This document shows, in pieces, positions 8,856 to 16,485 of a DNA stretch of 64,000 nucleotides. The stretch is from contig NZ_AJGU01000004.1 of NCBI RefSeq assembly GCF_000260795.1, positions 90,977-154,976 of the forward strand. The letters are read 5' to 3'. Below the pieces are notes generated by a model. It saw only the letters and a list, made by a program, of their open reading frames with translations, was not told where the DNA came from and ran no database searches. Within the stretch, counting starts at the first letter, position 1. Each line of letters starts with the position of its first letter. The position numbers and the translations under genes are program-made. Source of the stretch: Treponema sp. JC4. GTDB taxonomy: Bacteria > Spirochaetota > Spirochaetia > Treponematales > Treponemataceae.

Positions 8856-10406
8856 ATGAGTTTAAGATTGTATAACACTATGGGACGCAAGATGGAGGAA
8901 TTCCATCCTATTACTGAAGGCCACGTTGGTTTTTATGGCTGCGGTCCTACAGTTTACAATTATGCGCATATTGGAAATCTTCGCGCTTACGTTTTTCTGG
9001 ACATTCTTGATAAGACTTTGACTTTGCTTGGTTATGACATCAAGCACGTAATGAATATTACAGACGTTGGACATTTGACCGGCGACGGTGATGACGGCGA
9101 GGACAAGATGAAAAAATCTGCTGAGGAACGTCATCAGTCGGTTCTGGAAGTTGCGCGTTTTTATACAGACGCTTTTATGAAGGATATTGATGCTTTGAAT
9201 ATCCGTCACCCGGACGTAATCTGTAAGGCAACTGAGCACATTCAGGAAATGATTGAGCTGATTAAAAAGATTGAAGCAAACGGTCACACCTATATGGCAG
9301 GCGGAAACCTTTATTTTGATATTTCTACTTACCCGGATTACGGAAAGCTTGCTAACCTCAACCTTGATGAGCTCAAAGCTGGAGCTGGAAAACGTAAGGT
9401 TGTAGTTGTTGATGAAAACAAGCGCAATCCAGGCGACTTTGTACTCTGGTTTACAAATTCAAAGTTTGAAGATCAGGCTATGACCTGGGACAGCCCTTGG
9501 GGACGCGGATATCCTGGATGGCATATTGAATGTTCTGCAATGAGCATGAAATATCTTGGAAAGCACATTGATATTCACACAGGTGGAATTGACCACGTGC
9601 CTGTTCACCATACAAACGAAATTGCCCAGAGTGAAGGAAGCTTTACTCCAGAAGAAGCAGCCCAGGGACCTTGGGTAAAATACTGGCTGCACAACGAATT
9701 CCTTATTCTTGAAGGCGGAAAGATGAGTAAGTCCAGCGGGCACTTTATTACCCTGCAGACTTCTCTTCCGGCAGAAAAGGGCTTCAGTTTGAAAGACAAG
9801 GGTTTTGAACCTCTTGATTACCGCTTCTTCCTTTTGGGCGGTCACTACAGAAAGCAGCTGATTTTCTCTCTGGATGCGCTTGAGTCGGCTAAGAACGGAC
9901 GTGCTGCTTTGAATGCCCGCGTTGCAAAATTGATTGCCCGCGCAAATGATGAAGAAAAACTTGGACTCACAAAAGAAAACTTTGCAGAAGTCCTTGGAAA
10001 AATAAATTACGACAGCGAAAACTTTGAAAAGTTTAAGCAGGGCTTGGAAAACGATCTTGCAACTCCTGTTGCTATGGCTGCAATTCAGAAGGAAGCTCAG
10101 GCTAAGGGTGGCGTAAAGGCAAGTGACGCTTTGGCTTCAATTTTGAAGATGGATGCAGTTTTGAGCCTTGATGTAATTAAGAATGCCTTTGACGTTCTTG
10201 AAAAACAGCAGAAAATTAATTCTACTCCGGCTGCGGATGACCACGCAGGTGACCCTGAAGCAGAAGAGATAAACTCTCTGGTTGCAGAAAGAACTGCAGC
10301 AAAGAAGAATAAGGATTTTGCCCGCGCAGATGAGATTCGTAATCAGCTGAGTGCAAGAGGAATTACTATCGTAGACGGCCCGAATGGAGCTGTGTGGCAC
10401 CGATAA
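8856..10406 (+). CDS. cysS: Cysteinyl-tRNA synthetase
   Basis: 516 aa class I synthetase that charges tRNA-Cys. The N-terminal zinc ligand and HIGH box are in FYGCGPTVYNYAHIGN (about residues 27-42), further zinc ligands in WHIECSAMS (about 222-230) and HTGGIDHVPVHHTNE, and the KMSKS loop in GGKMSKSSG (about 288). The helical C-terminal domain ends EIRNQLSARGITIVDG. Length and architecture are ordinary. A GAGG site precedes the ATG. The 209-nt gap after it contains a long hairpin. Confidence 0.97.
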   Translation: MSLRLYNTMGRKMEEFHPITEGHVGFYGCGPTVYNYAHIGNLRAYVFLDILDKTLTLLGYDIKHVMNITDVGHLTGDGDDGEDKMKKSAEERHQSVLEVARFYTDAFMKDIDALNIRHPDVICKATEHIQEMIELIKKIEANGHTYMAGGNLYFDISTYPDYGKLANLNLDELKAGAGKRKVVVVDENKRNPGDFVLWFTNSKFEDQAMTWDSPWGRGYPGWHIECSAMSMKYLGKHIDIHTGGIDHVPVHHTNEIAQSEGSFTPEEAAQGPWVKYWLHNEFLILEGGKMSKSSGHFITLQTSLPAEKGFSLKDKGFEPLDYRFFLLGGHYRKQLIFSLDALESAKNGRAALNARVAKLIARANDEEKLGLTKENFAEVLGKINYDSENFEKFKQGLENDLATPVAMAAIQKEAQAKGGVKASDALASILKMDAVLSLDVIKNAFDVLEKQQKINSTPAADDHAGDPEAEEINSLVAERTAAKKNKDFARADEIRNQLSARGITIVDGPNGAVWHR

Positions 10407-10411
10407 TGGGT

Positions 10412-10516
10412 AGATGCGCAAGCGATGTGAAGCCCCGAAGTACGTAAGCAAGCGTTAGCTTGCGTCGTATGAGCGGTAGCGAAGGGCGTAACGTAGCGAC
10501 CCGACAGGGATGCGCC
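10412..10516 (+). repeat. Long imperfect hairpin (REP-like) after cysS
   Basis: An apical stem TACGTAAGCAAGC / GCTTGCGTCGTA (10441-10453, 10458-10469) closes a GTTA loop. A second helix GCGATGTGAAGCCC / GGGCGTAACGTAGC (10422-10435, 10484-10497) lies outside an asymmetric internal loop. GATGCGC occurs as a direct repeat at both ends. There is no T-run directly after it. It shares the CGTAAC/CGTAG style of loop with the larger element at 29.5-29.8 kb but is not a clear copy. Confidence 0.65.
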
Positions 10517-10615
10517 AAAATTATGTAACCATCGTTTGGATTTTTTTGTTTTAATAATGCAATCATGCAATTTCAAAAAAAATTGAAATCGGCATGTAAC
10601 TTTTAGGGGATTTCC

Positions 10616-11182
10616 GTGTTTTATAATGCAGTAGAAAGTCAGACAGATAATACTCCGCTTAATGCCGGAAATCCTGTGGATTTTAAAAAGATTTATGATG
10701 CTTCTATGATGATGCTTTTTAAAATCTGCTACCGGATTGTGAATGACGAGGAAGCGGCCGAGGATTTAGCTCATGATTCTTTAATCAAGGCTAATGAAAA
10801 GGCAATTGTCTTTCCTTCAATTAATGACGCAAAATACTGGCTTATCAGGGTTAGTAAAAATGCGGCATTGAACTACGTTAAACGCAAGGAGCGGGAACGT
10901 AAGGCTTACGAAAAGGCTTTGTATGAAGACCACCGCAAGTCTGAATCTGGTGAAACTGACCTTCTGAAAAAAGAATCTGTTGATAAGGCAAGGGAGGCTT
11001 TGAAAAAGCTGCCTGAGCATTTGCAGGAAGTTGTAATTCTGCGTGAGTACACTGAGTTGAACTACAAGGAAATTGGGCGTGTGCTTGGAATTACAGAAGG
11101 CAATGTAAAGGTAAGAATTTTCAGGGCCAGGGAGCAACTTATTAAATTAATAGGAGAGGAAAATGTCTTTTTGCCCGAGTAA
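10616..11182 (+). CDS. ECF-type RNA polymerase sigma factor
   Basis: 188 aa from GTG with a TAGGGG site upstream. Region 2 (about residues 20-90: MLFKICYRIVNDEEAAEDLAHD ... YWLIRVSKNAALNYVKRK) and region 4 (about 120-175: LPEHLQEVVILREY and YKEIGRVLGITEGNVKVRIFRAREQL) are both clear. There is no region 1 or 3, as expected for ECF sigma factors. Its 3' end overlaps the anti-sigma gene by 20 nt. It probably directs a cell-envelope response together with the two following genes. Confidence 0.93.
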   Translation: MFYNAVESQTDNTPLNAGNPVDFKKIYDASMMMLFKICYRIVNDEEAAEDLAHDSLIKANEKAIVFPSINDAKYWLIRVSKNAALNYVKRKERERKAYEKALYEDHRKSESGETDLLKKESVDKAREALKKLPEHLQEVVILREYTELNYKEIGRVLGITEGNVKVRIFRAREQLIKLIGEENVFLPE

Positions 11183-11891
11183 AGATATTCATTCTGTTTA
11201 TTTGGATAAGGAACTGCCGGAAATTTATAAGGCAGAGTATGAGTCTCATATTGCTTCATGCCCAAAGTGCAAGGCGGAACTGGAAAAACTTCGTGGTTTG
11301 CGCGCGCTTCTGGCATCTGATGCTGATTCGCTTAACCCTTCTGCCGACTTTTTAGATAAATCTTACGAGCGGCTCATGATTAAAATGAGTTATGCTAAAA
11401 ATACCGGTAAAAAATCGGAATCAAAAGTTAATTTCCGAACTATTACTTATGCAGTCAGTGGTCTTGCTGCTGCGGCTATTCTTGCTGTAGTGCTTCCTCT
11501 GCGTGCGGGTAACGCTCCTGCTGCCGGCTCTTCTTCTATTGCTTCTACTCAGCTTTCTGCTTTGGGACAGAATGCTTCTACAGCTACATCCTTTACTCCG
11601 GCTGCAAACAATGTTTCCTTTAACAGTGGAAATGATATGGTGATTTCGGGTAATATTAATGAGTCAGTTTTGTCGTCGCATGGTCACGGCGGAAGAAATG
11701 CTCAAGCCCAGATTCAGAATGTAAGCGCAAATGCTAATCCTGGTAAAATAATGAAAGGGGTTGAAGTTCTTCGTCCTGATTTTGATGAAAACGAGACAAT
11801 CTCAATTAAAATTACTTTGCCGGGTATGAACTCTGTTCCTGTTACTGCAGAAATCCAGCTGCCTGCCGAAGTAATGTCGGGTAGATTTTAG
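11163..11891 (+). CDS. Zinc-finger anti-sigma factor, membrane-anchored
   Basis: 242 aa. The N-terminal ZAS motif H-x3-C-x2-C is present (SHIASCPKCKAEL, about residues 29-41) and would bind the sigma factor in the cytoplasm. One membrane segment follows at about 92-108 (YAVSGLAAAAILAVVLPL). The outer part is Ser/Ala/Asn-rich and ends in a short beta-like segment. GGAGAGG upstream of the ATG lies inside the sigma gene. This is the expected cognate regulator of the sigma factor at 10616. Confidence 0.9.
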   Translation: MSFCPSKDIHSVYLDKELPEIYKAEYESHIASCPKCKAELEKLRGLRALLASDADSLNPSADFLDKSYERLMIKMSYAKNTGKKSESKVNFRTITYAVSGLAAAAILAVVLPLRAGNAPAAGSSSIASTQLSALGQNASTATSFTPAANNVSFNSGNDMVISGNINESVLSSHGHGGRNAQAQIQNVSANANPGKIMKGVEVLRPDFDENETISIKITLPGMNSVPVTAEIQLPAEVMSGRF

Positions 11892-13600
11892 TGGACTCTT
11901 CCAAAAAAACAAGTTATTTTCTGCGTAAATCTCCGCTGCTGCGTGTGCTGGTAGCGGTGCTTTTTATTTCTATAATTCTTTTTTCTTTTTATTTTATCAG
12001 TTTTACTACAAGACGGATTCCTCAGATTGATTCTATCGTGCCGCCGGTAGGTTCTCCGGGTGATGTTATTGTAATCAACGGAAAGAATTTTGGCGCTACC
12101 CGTGATATGAGTTATGTTGAAATTGCGGGTACCCGTATGACTGCCAGCTCTTATATTTCCTGGACAGACAGCAGTATTAAGCTGGTTCTTCCTTCTAACG
12201 TAAAAGATGGTCTGGTTTATGTAGGAATTAAGGATATGCGTTCAAATCCTTCGCTTTTTGCCAATGAGGTTGATATTCCTGTTCCTGTTACGACTGTAAA
12301 GCAGATAAGCCGCCCTGTAATATTGAAACTTTCTTCACTTAAGGTGAATGTTGGCGACCTGCTTACAATTTACGGAAACAATTTTGGTGATGCCCGCAAT
12401 AATTCCCGGGTGCTTTTTACAATTGATTATAACCGCCGCCTTCGTGACTCTAATGTAAAGAATATTTCTTATTTTACAGAAAATATGGTTTGCGCTAACG
12501 AGGATGAGTTTGATTATATTTCCTGGTCTAATACGGAAATAAGCGTGATTGTGCCCGACGGTGCTTTTAGCGGCGTTGTTATGGTTGATACCGGCAAACA
12601 GCGTTCTGAGCCTATGGAGCTTACTATAAGCGAAAGTGCGGGTGCAAAAACCTTTATCAACAAGAAGATTTATCTTTTGACTTATTCTGCTGATGTGGCT
12701 GATGTTGTCTGTGACGGTCTTTCAACCTTGACTTTGCGGGCTCCTATTCCTTTTGAAACAGCTGCCCAGCCTAGAGTTGAAACAATTGAGGTAACTCCGA
12801 TTCCTTCTTTGATGAAGTATCAGCATGATATTATTCATCAGATTACAAAGACAAAGTCCAGCACAATCAAAAATGTGATGAATTATACTTTTGTTCTTCC
12901 TGTTTATGAAATTAATACAAATGTGATTGCTGAACGGGCTGGAAATTATTCTAAAGCTGATTCACGTCCTCTTTATGATCTTGGAACTGCTGCTGATTCT
13001 TTGATTCCGGCAAAAAATGCTGATGTAATTGCCCTTGCTAGTCAGATTACGGGAAAAGAAAAGAATGCTTATAAAAAGGCAAAACTGATTTATGAGTATA
13101 TGATTTCAAACTTTACTCTTCTGAAGAAGATGAGGAAGGGCGGAGCTGACCCGAAAGACCTGGTTTCTAAAAAACGCGGTGATGCTTATGATTTTGCTGT
13201 AATTTATACAGCTTTACTTCGTGCAAGCGGTATTCCGTGTTTGATGGATGCGGGAGTCTTAATCGGACAGGATTTGACGACTCAGCCTCACTGGTGGAAC
13301 GAATTTTATCTGGAAAATTTCGGCTGGGTTCCGGTTGATGTTTCGCTGGGTGCGGGTTTAGAATATAAAAGCTGGGGTGATATTGAGATTCTGCCTAAGG
13401 AATATTATTTTGGTAATCTTGATTCGCACCGTGTTCTTTTCAGCCGCGGTTTGAATGAGCTTAAGCCTTTCAGCGTGGATAATAAGATTGTTCAGCAGCC
13501 TAGAAGTTTTGCCTTGCAGTCTATCTGGGAAGAAGCGACAAGTAATGTAAGTAAATACAGCTCGTATTGGAGCACGCCGGTTGTAAAGGGTGTGTATTAG
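11891..13600 (+). CDS. Membrane IPT/TIG-repeat protein with cysteine-less transglutaminase-like domain
   Basis: 569 aa. The GTG start overlaps the anti-sigma stop by one base. One membrane segment (about residues 16-38) is followed by two IPT/TIG beta-sandwich repeats (about 45-130: IDSIVPPVGSPGDVIVINGK; about 140-245: KVNVGDLLTIYGNNFG). From about 370 comes a transglutaminase-like fold. The His and Asp parts are present (QPHWWNEFYLENFGWVPVDVS), but the motif that normally carries the nucleophile reads RGDAYDFAVIYTALLRAS, with Ala where Cys is expected. It is probably a binding or sensing domain rather than an enzyme, under the control of the adjacent sigma pair. Confidence 0.82.
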   Translation: MDSSKKTSYFLRKSPLLRVLVAVLFISIILFSFYFISFTTRRIPQIDSIVPPVGSPGDVIVINGKNFGATRDMSYVEIAGTRMTASSYISWTDSSIKLVLPSNVKDGLVYVGIKDMRSNPSLFANEVDIPVPVTTVKQISRPVILKLSSLKVNVGDLLTIYGNNFGDARNNSRVLFTIDYNRRLRDSNVKNISYFTENMVCANEDEFDYISWSNTEISVIVPDGAFSGVVMVDTGKQRSEPMELTISESAGAKTFINKKIYLLTYSADVADVVCDGLSTLTLRAPIPFETAAQPRVETIEVTPIPSLMKYQHDIIHQITKTKSSTIKNVMNYTFVLPVYEINTNVIAERAGNYSKADSRPLYDLGTAADSLIPAKNADVIALASQITGKEKNAYKKAKLIYEYMISNFTLLKKMRKGGADPKDLVSKKRGDAYDFAVIYTALLRASGIPCLMDAGVLIGQDLTTQPHWWNEFYLENFGWVPVDVSLGAGLEYKSWGDIEILPKEYYFGNLDSHRVLFSRGLNELKPFSVDNKIVQQPRSFALQSIWEEATSNVSKYSSYWSTPVVKGVY

Positions 13601-13614
13601 CAAAACCGAAGGCG

Positions 13615-13667
13615 TTTTCCTCTTAGCAGGGGACAGCGGGGGCGGCAATTAGCCTCCGCTAGGAAAA
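13615..13667 (+). repeat. GC-rich nested hairpin between the IPT gene and pyrH
   Basis: The outer arms TTTTCCT and AGGAAAA (13615-13621, 13661-13667), extended by AGC/GCT, enclose GCGGGGGC ... GCCTCCGC. There is no T-run, so this is not a standard terminator. It is G-rich compared with its surroundings. Confidence 0.55.
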
Positions 13668-13692
13668 TATTCAATTGTAAGGAGATTTTTTT

Positions 13693-14391
13693 ATGACTAA
13701 AATTTTAAGTGTTGGTGGTTCAATTATTGTTCCGGATAAGCCGGATACTGAGTTTTTGGGAAAGTTTATTTCTATGTGTACAGAATGGCTCAAGGAAGAT
13801 AAGAGCCGTCGTTTGATTCTGGTTGCTGGTGGCGGAGCTCCTGCACGTGTATATCAGAACGGATACAAGGAAGTTTGCGAAAAAACTGGCGCTAACTTTG
13901 ATGCAAATGCTGCTGACTGGATTGGAATTATGGCAACCCGCATTAATGCTCAGCTTTTGAAGGCAAGCTTTGGCGATTACTGCAAAAACGATGTTGTTTA
14001 TAATCCTACTGATCCCGCTTTGAAGTTTGACGGTCAGGTGCTTGTTGCAAGCGGCTGGAAACCAGGATTTTCTACAGATACAGATGCTGTTTACCTTGGT
14101 GAAAAATTTGATGCAAAGACAATCGTAAATCTTTCTAATATTGATAAGGTTTATACTGATGACCCTCGCAAAAATCCAGATGCTAAGCCTCTTGATACTA
14201 TCAGCTGGGAAGAATTCCGCAAGATGGTTGGCGATGAATGGACTCCTGGAAAGAACTGTCCTTTCGACCCGATTGCTTCTAAAAAAGCAAGCGAACTTGG
14301 TATGAAGGTTATTTGTGCGGGCGGAAAGGATATTGAAAATATTAAAAAGATTTTGAACGATAACGAATATTTTGGAACTACAATAGGATAA
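13693..14391 (+). CDS. pyrH: UMP kinase, archaeal/spirochaetal type
   Basis: 232 aa amino-acid-kinase fold enzyme making UDP from UMP and ATP. Visible are the N-terminal LSVGGSIIVP phosphate loop, LILVAGGGAPARVYQ (about residues 40-54), NLSNIDKVYTDDPRKNPDAK (about 142-161) and FDPIASKKASELGMKVI (about 194-210). It resembles the archaeal subfamily, also found in spirochaetes, more than the usual bacterial PyrH. GTAAGGAG precedes the ATG. It stands alone, followed by element family A copy 1. Confidence 0.85.
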   Translation: MTKILSVGGSIIVPDKPDTEFLGKFISMCTEWLKEDKSRRLILVAGGGAPARVYQNGYKEVCEKTGANFDANAADWIGIMATRINAQLLKASFGDYCKNDVVYNPTDPALKFDGQVLVASGWKPGFSTDTDAVYLGEKFDAKTIVNLSNIDKVYTDDPRKNPDAKPLDTISWEEFRKMVGDEWTPGKNCPFDPIASKKASELGMKVICAGGKDIENIKKILNDNEYFGTTIG

Positions 14392-14402
14392 TATTTATTA
14401 TA

Positions 14403-14562
14403 AACTGTAACTGGCGCGAGGGAGTGTAGCGTGGTTCAAAAACACTCTGATTGTTGTGACCGCGAAAGCGGTCAGTCTGATGGTTTCTTTGCAACAATCA
14501 GCGTGTAGCGCGATATCGCGCGGTTTTGAACCACGCTACACGACCGGGAGCCGGTTGTAGTT
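14403..14562 (+). repeat. Structured dispersed element, family A, copy 1
   Basis: A 160-nt multi-helix unit. P1: AACTGTAACTGGC (14403-14415) with GCCGGTTGTAGTT (14550-14562), including G-U pairs. P2: 18 perfect pairs, 14424-14441 with 14524-14541. P3: CTGATTGTTG with CAACAATCAG (14447-14456, 14492-14501). P4: GACCGCGAAAGCGGTC (14458-14473). P5: GCGCGATATCGCGC (14508-14521). Constant loops are GCGAGGGAG, AACACT, CGTGTA and CGACCGGGAG. It lies between the convergent pyrH and GH73 genes. Confidence 0.88.
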
Positions 14563-14580
14563 AAAATTATATTGCTTAAA

Positions 14581-15182
14581 TTAATATTGTCTTTCCAATT
14601 CCTGCAGCAGCCGTTCAATTTTGGCGGCGTAGTTGGGGTCGGTGGCCCAGGTGCCGGTAAGTCCGAAAATATCAGTAACGAGCTTGGTTTTGTGAACCCA
14701 GTTATAGCGGGGATCAACAAGCTCGTTTTTTAATTTAACCTCTTCTGTTGTGGAATAGGCCTGAAGGTGCTGGATATGGGCGCGGACTCCAATTTCTTTT
14801 GTTTCAAAACGTTCGCCAGGCTGTTCAGGACCAAGAGCGCCAAGTCCGCAGTAGTTATGCCATTCCGGCTGCACAAGATTTCCAAAGCGCAAAAAGCCTG
14901 TTTCAAGGCACATCTGAGAAAAAGCAATATCAGAATTAATTCCTTCCATTCCGGCTTCATCAATGTAAAGCTGGGCAAAATCCTTTATTTCCTGGTAATC
15001 GGCCTCAGGATTGTGGGCAATAAAAAGACTTGCAAGCTGGCCGGCACTCATCTGTCCTTTATCATTTAAATTTCTTGAAAGTTCATACAGAGGCTGAGGC
15101 TCCCGGGGAATCGATTTACAGGAATAAAAAAGAAGGGAAATCAGGGGTAAAGTAAAAAAAGTAAAATTTTTGCATTTTTCAT
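14581..15182 (-). CDS. GH73-type glucosaminidase lipoprotein, frameshift in signal peptide
   Basis: The domain from Met at 15051 (156 aa) matches the GH73 beta-N-acetylglucosaminidase fold: SDIAFSQMCLETGFLRFGN with the probable catalytic Glu, then NYCGLGALGPEQPGERFET and WATDPNYAAKIERLL. Upstream in the same frame lies TLPLISLLFYSCKSIP, a lipobox, but with no ATG. An ATG at 15182-15180 opens MKNAKILLF in another frame. One extra base in the A7 run (15154-15160, plus strand) would join them into a normal lipoprotein signal peptide of a 200-aa protein. A likely peptidoglycan remodeller; either an assembly error or a genuine shift. Confidence 0.72.
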
Positions 15183-15237
15183 AATAAATTTTTCGGAATT
15201 TTTGTCAAAAACGTTAAATCTGAGGGAGTGTATATAT

Positions 15238-15903
15238 ATGAAAATGCTGATAAAAAATAATCCTGACGTGCGGGAAAAAGCTTTAGAGCACGGAATGTCT
15301 TATCCTTATGATGAGGAACTTCTTATGCTGATTTTGGGAACTGGCACTAAAGAGCTGCCGGTGGAAATTATGGCTCGTAAAATACGGGAGGTTCTGGATG
15401 CAAGTAACCCTGATCAGGTGGTAAAAAATCTGATGGCGGTGAGGGGAATTGGTGCGGGAAAGGCACTGGCGGTGGCGGCGGCGCTGGAACTTGGGAAGAG
15501 GCGGAACGGGCATCTTAAAAAGAAGATTGCCTGCCCAAGTGATATTGTGCCTTTTGTGCGGAATTATGCGGTCAGCAATAAGGAACATTTTCTGATGATT
15601 ACTCTGGATGGCGGTTATCAGATTATCGGGATTCACGTGGTGAGTGTGGGAACTTTGAACCGTTCTTTGATTCATCCGCGTGAGATTTTTTCTGAGGCTA
15701 TAAAGGATAATGCGACGGCTCTTGTTTTGTGTCACAACCATCCTTCGGGGGATTGTACGCCTTCTGACGAGGATATTGCGGCGACCCGGACTCTTTTACA
15801 GGCTTCTGAAATTATGGGAATTGCAATTCTGGATCATATTATTGTCAGCTGCGATAATTACTGCAGTTTTATGGAGCATGATATCTTGTTTCATAATGAC
15901 TAG
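15238..15903 (+). CDS. radC: RadC-family JAB-domain protein
   Basis: 221 aa from the ATG at 15238, chosen because GAGGGAG lies 10 nt upstream; a longer TTG-initiated reading from 15202 is less likely. The helix-hairpin-helix part (VRGIGAGKALAVAAALELGK, about residues 69-88) is followed by the JAB/MPN metalloprotease-like domain with HNHPSGDCTPSDED (about 162). RadC was once linked to recombination repair; its real biochemical role is not settled. Confidence 0.93.
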   Translation: MKMLIKNNPDVREKALEHGMSYPYDEELLMLILGTGTKELPVEIMARKIREVLDASNPDQVVKNLMAVRGIGAGKALAVAAALELGKRRNGHLKKKIACPSDIVPFVRNYAVSNKEHFLMITLDGGYQIIGIHVVSVGTLNRSLIHPREIFSEAIKDNATALVLCHNHPSGDCTPSDEDIAATRTLLQASEIMGIAILDHIIVSCDNYCSFMEHDILFHND

Positions 15904-15920
15904 AGGGGTAAAATTAGTGT

Positions 15921-16259
15921 ATGAAAATCAGGCTTTTGAAAAAGAGACATTTTTTTCTTTTTGTGATTCTGGTAATGACGGCTTTTTGTGGGGCGTCCTT
16001 GCCTGCGCAGGAAACTGTAGAGCCGGAACGTATGTATGAAATTGAAGGTCATAAATCGGTTCTTGAGATTTTTGCAAATCAGCCTGATGTAAATGTTTTT
16101 TTGAACGGAACTTACCAGGGCCGGACAAACCTTACAATTTATGATTTGACTCCGGGCTTTTACCAGCTCAGGCTCGAAAAAGAAGGCTTTGAAGTTCAGG
16201 AGCATACTATTTTTGTAAAGGCGCATTACGGGCAAAGGTATTTTATAAATTTAGAGTGA
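15921..16259 (+). CDS. Secreted PEGA-domain protein
   Basis: 112 aa. A signal peptide covers about residues 1-30 (ending GASLPAQE). The mature part is a single PEGA domain: NVFLNGTYQGRTNLTIYDL then GFYQLRLEKEGFE. PEGA domains are small surface beta modules, probably for binding. It follows radC by 17 nt and may be co-transcribed. Element family A copy 2 begins 12 nt after its stop. Confidence 0.8.
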   Translation: MKIRLLKKRHFFLFVILVMTAFCGASLPAQETVEPERMYEIEGHKSVLEIFANQPDVNVFLNGTYQGRTNLTIYDLTPGFYQLRLEKEGFEVQEHTIFVKAHYGQRYFINLE

Positions 16260-16271
16260 AAATAATTGTAA

Positions 16272-16425
16272 AAAAAATGGCGTGAGGGAGCGGGATTTGG
16301 GGCAAAAACACTTTGTTTGTGGAGGTTGCGGGAGCGACCGGTCAAATAGTTACTTTGCCACAAACAACGTGTAGCGCATTATTGCGCGGTTTTGTCCCAA
16401 GTCCCGCGACCGGAAGCCATTTTTT
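16272..16425 (+). repeat. Structured dispersed element, family A, copy 2
   Basis: P1 AAAAAATGGC/GCCATTTTTT (16272-16281, 16416-16425). P2 CGGGATTTGGGGCAAAA with TTTTGTCCCAAGTCCCG (16291-16307, 16390-16406): sequence unrelated to copy 1, but pairing kept with two G-U pairs. P3 TTGTTTGTGG/CCACAAACAA. P4 GGTTGCGGGAGCGACC. P5 GCGCATTATTGCGC. Constant loops match the other copies. The closing T-run could also terminate transcription. Confidence 0.88.
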
Positions 16426-16485
16426 AATTTGTTTTTATTTATAATACGGTTGCTTTATTCATTTCTATTTATTAAATTTACTTCT

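Noticed and set aside
14472..14720. Minus-strand open frame sharing a peptide with one at 29663-29845
   Set aside because: The similarity comes from the two family A element copies they cross, not from a protein family; both overlap structured repeats.
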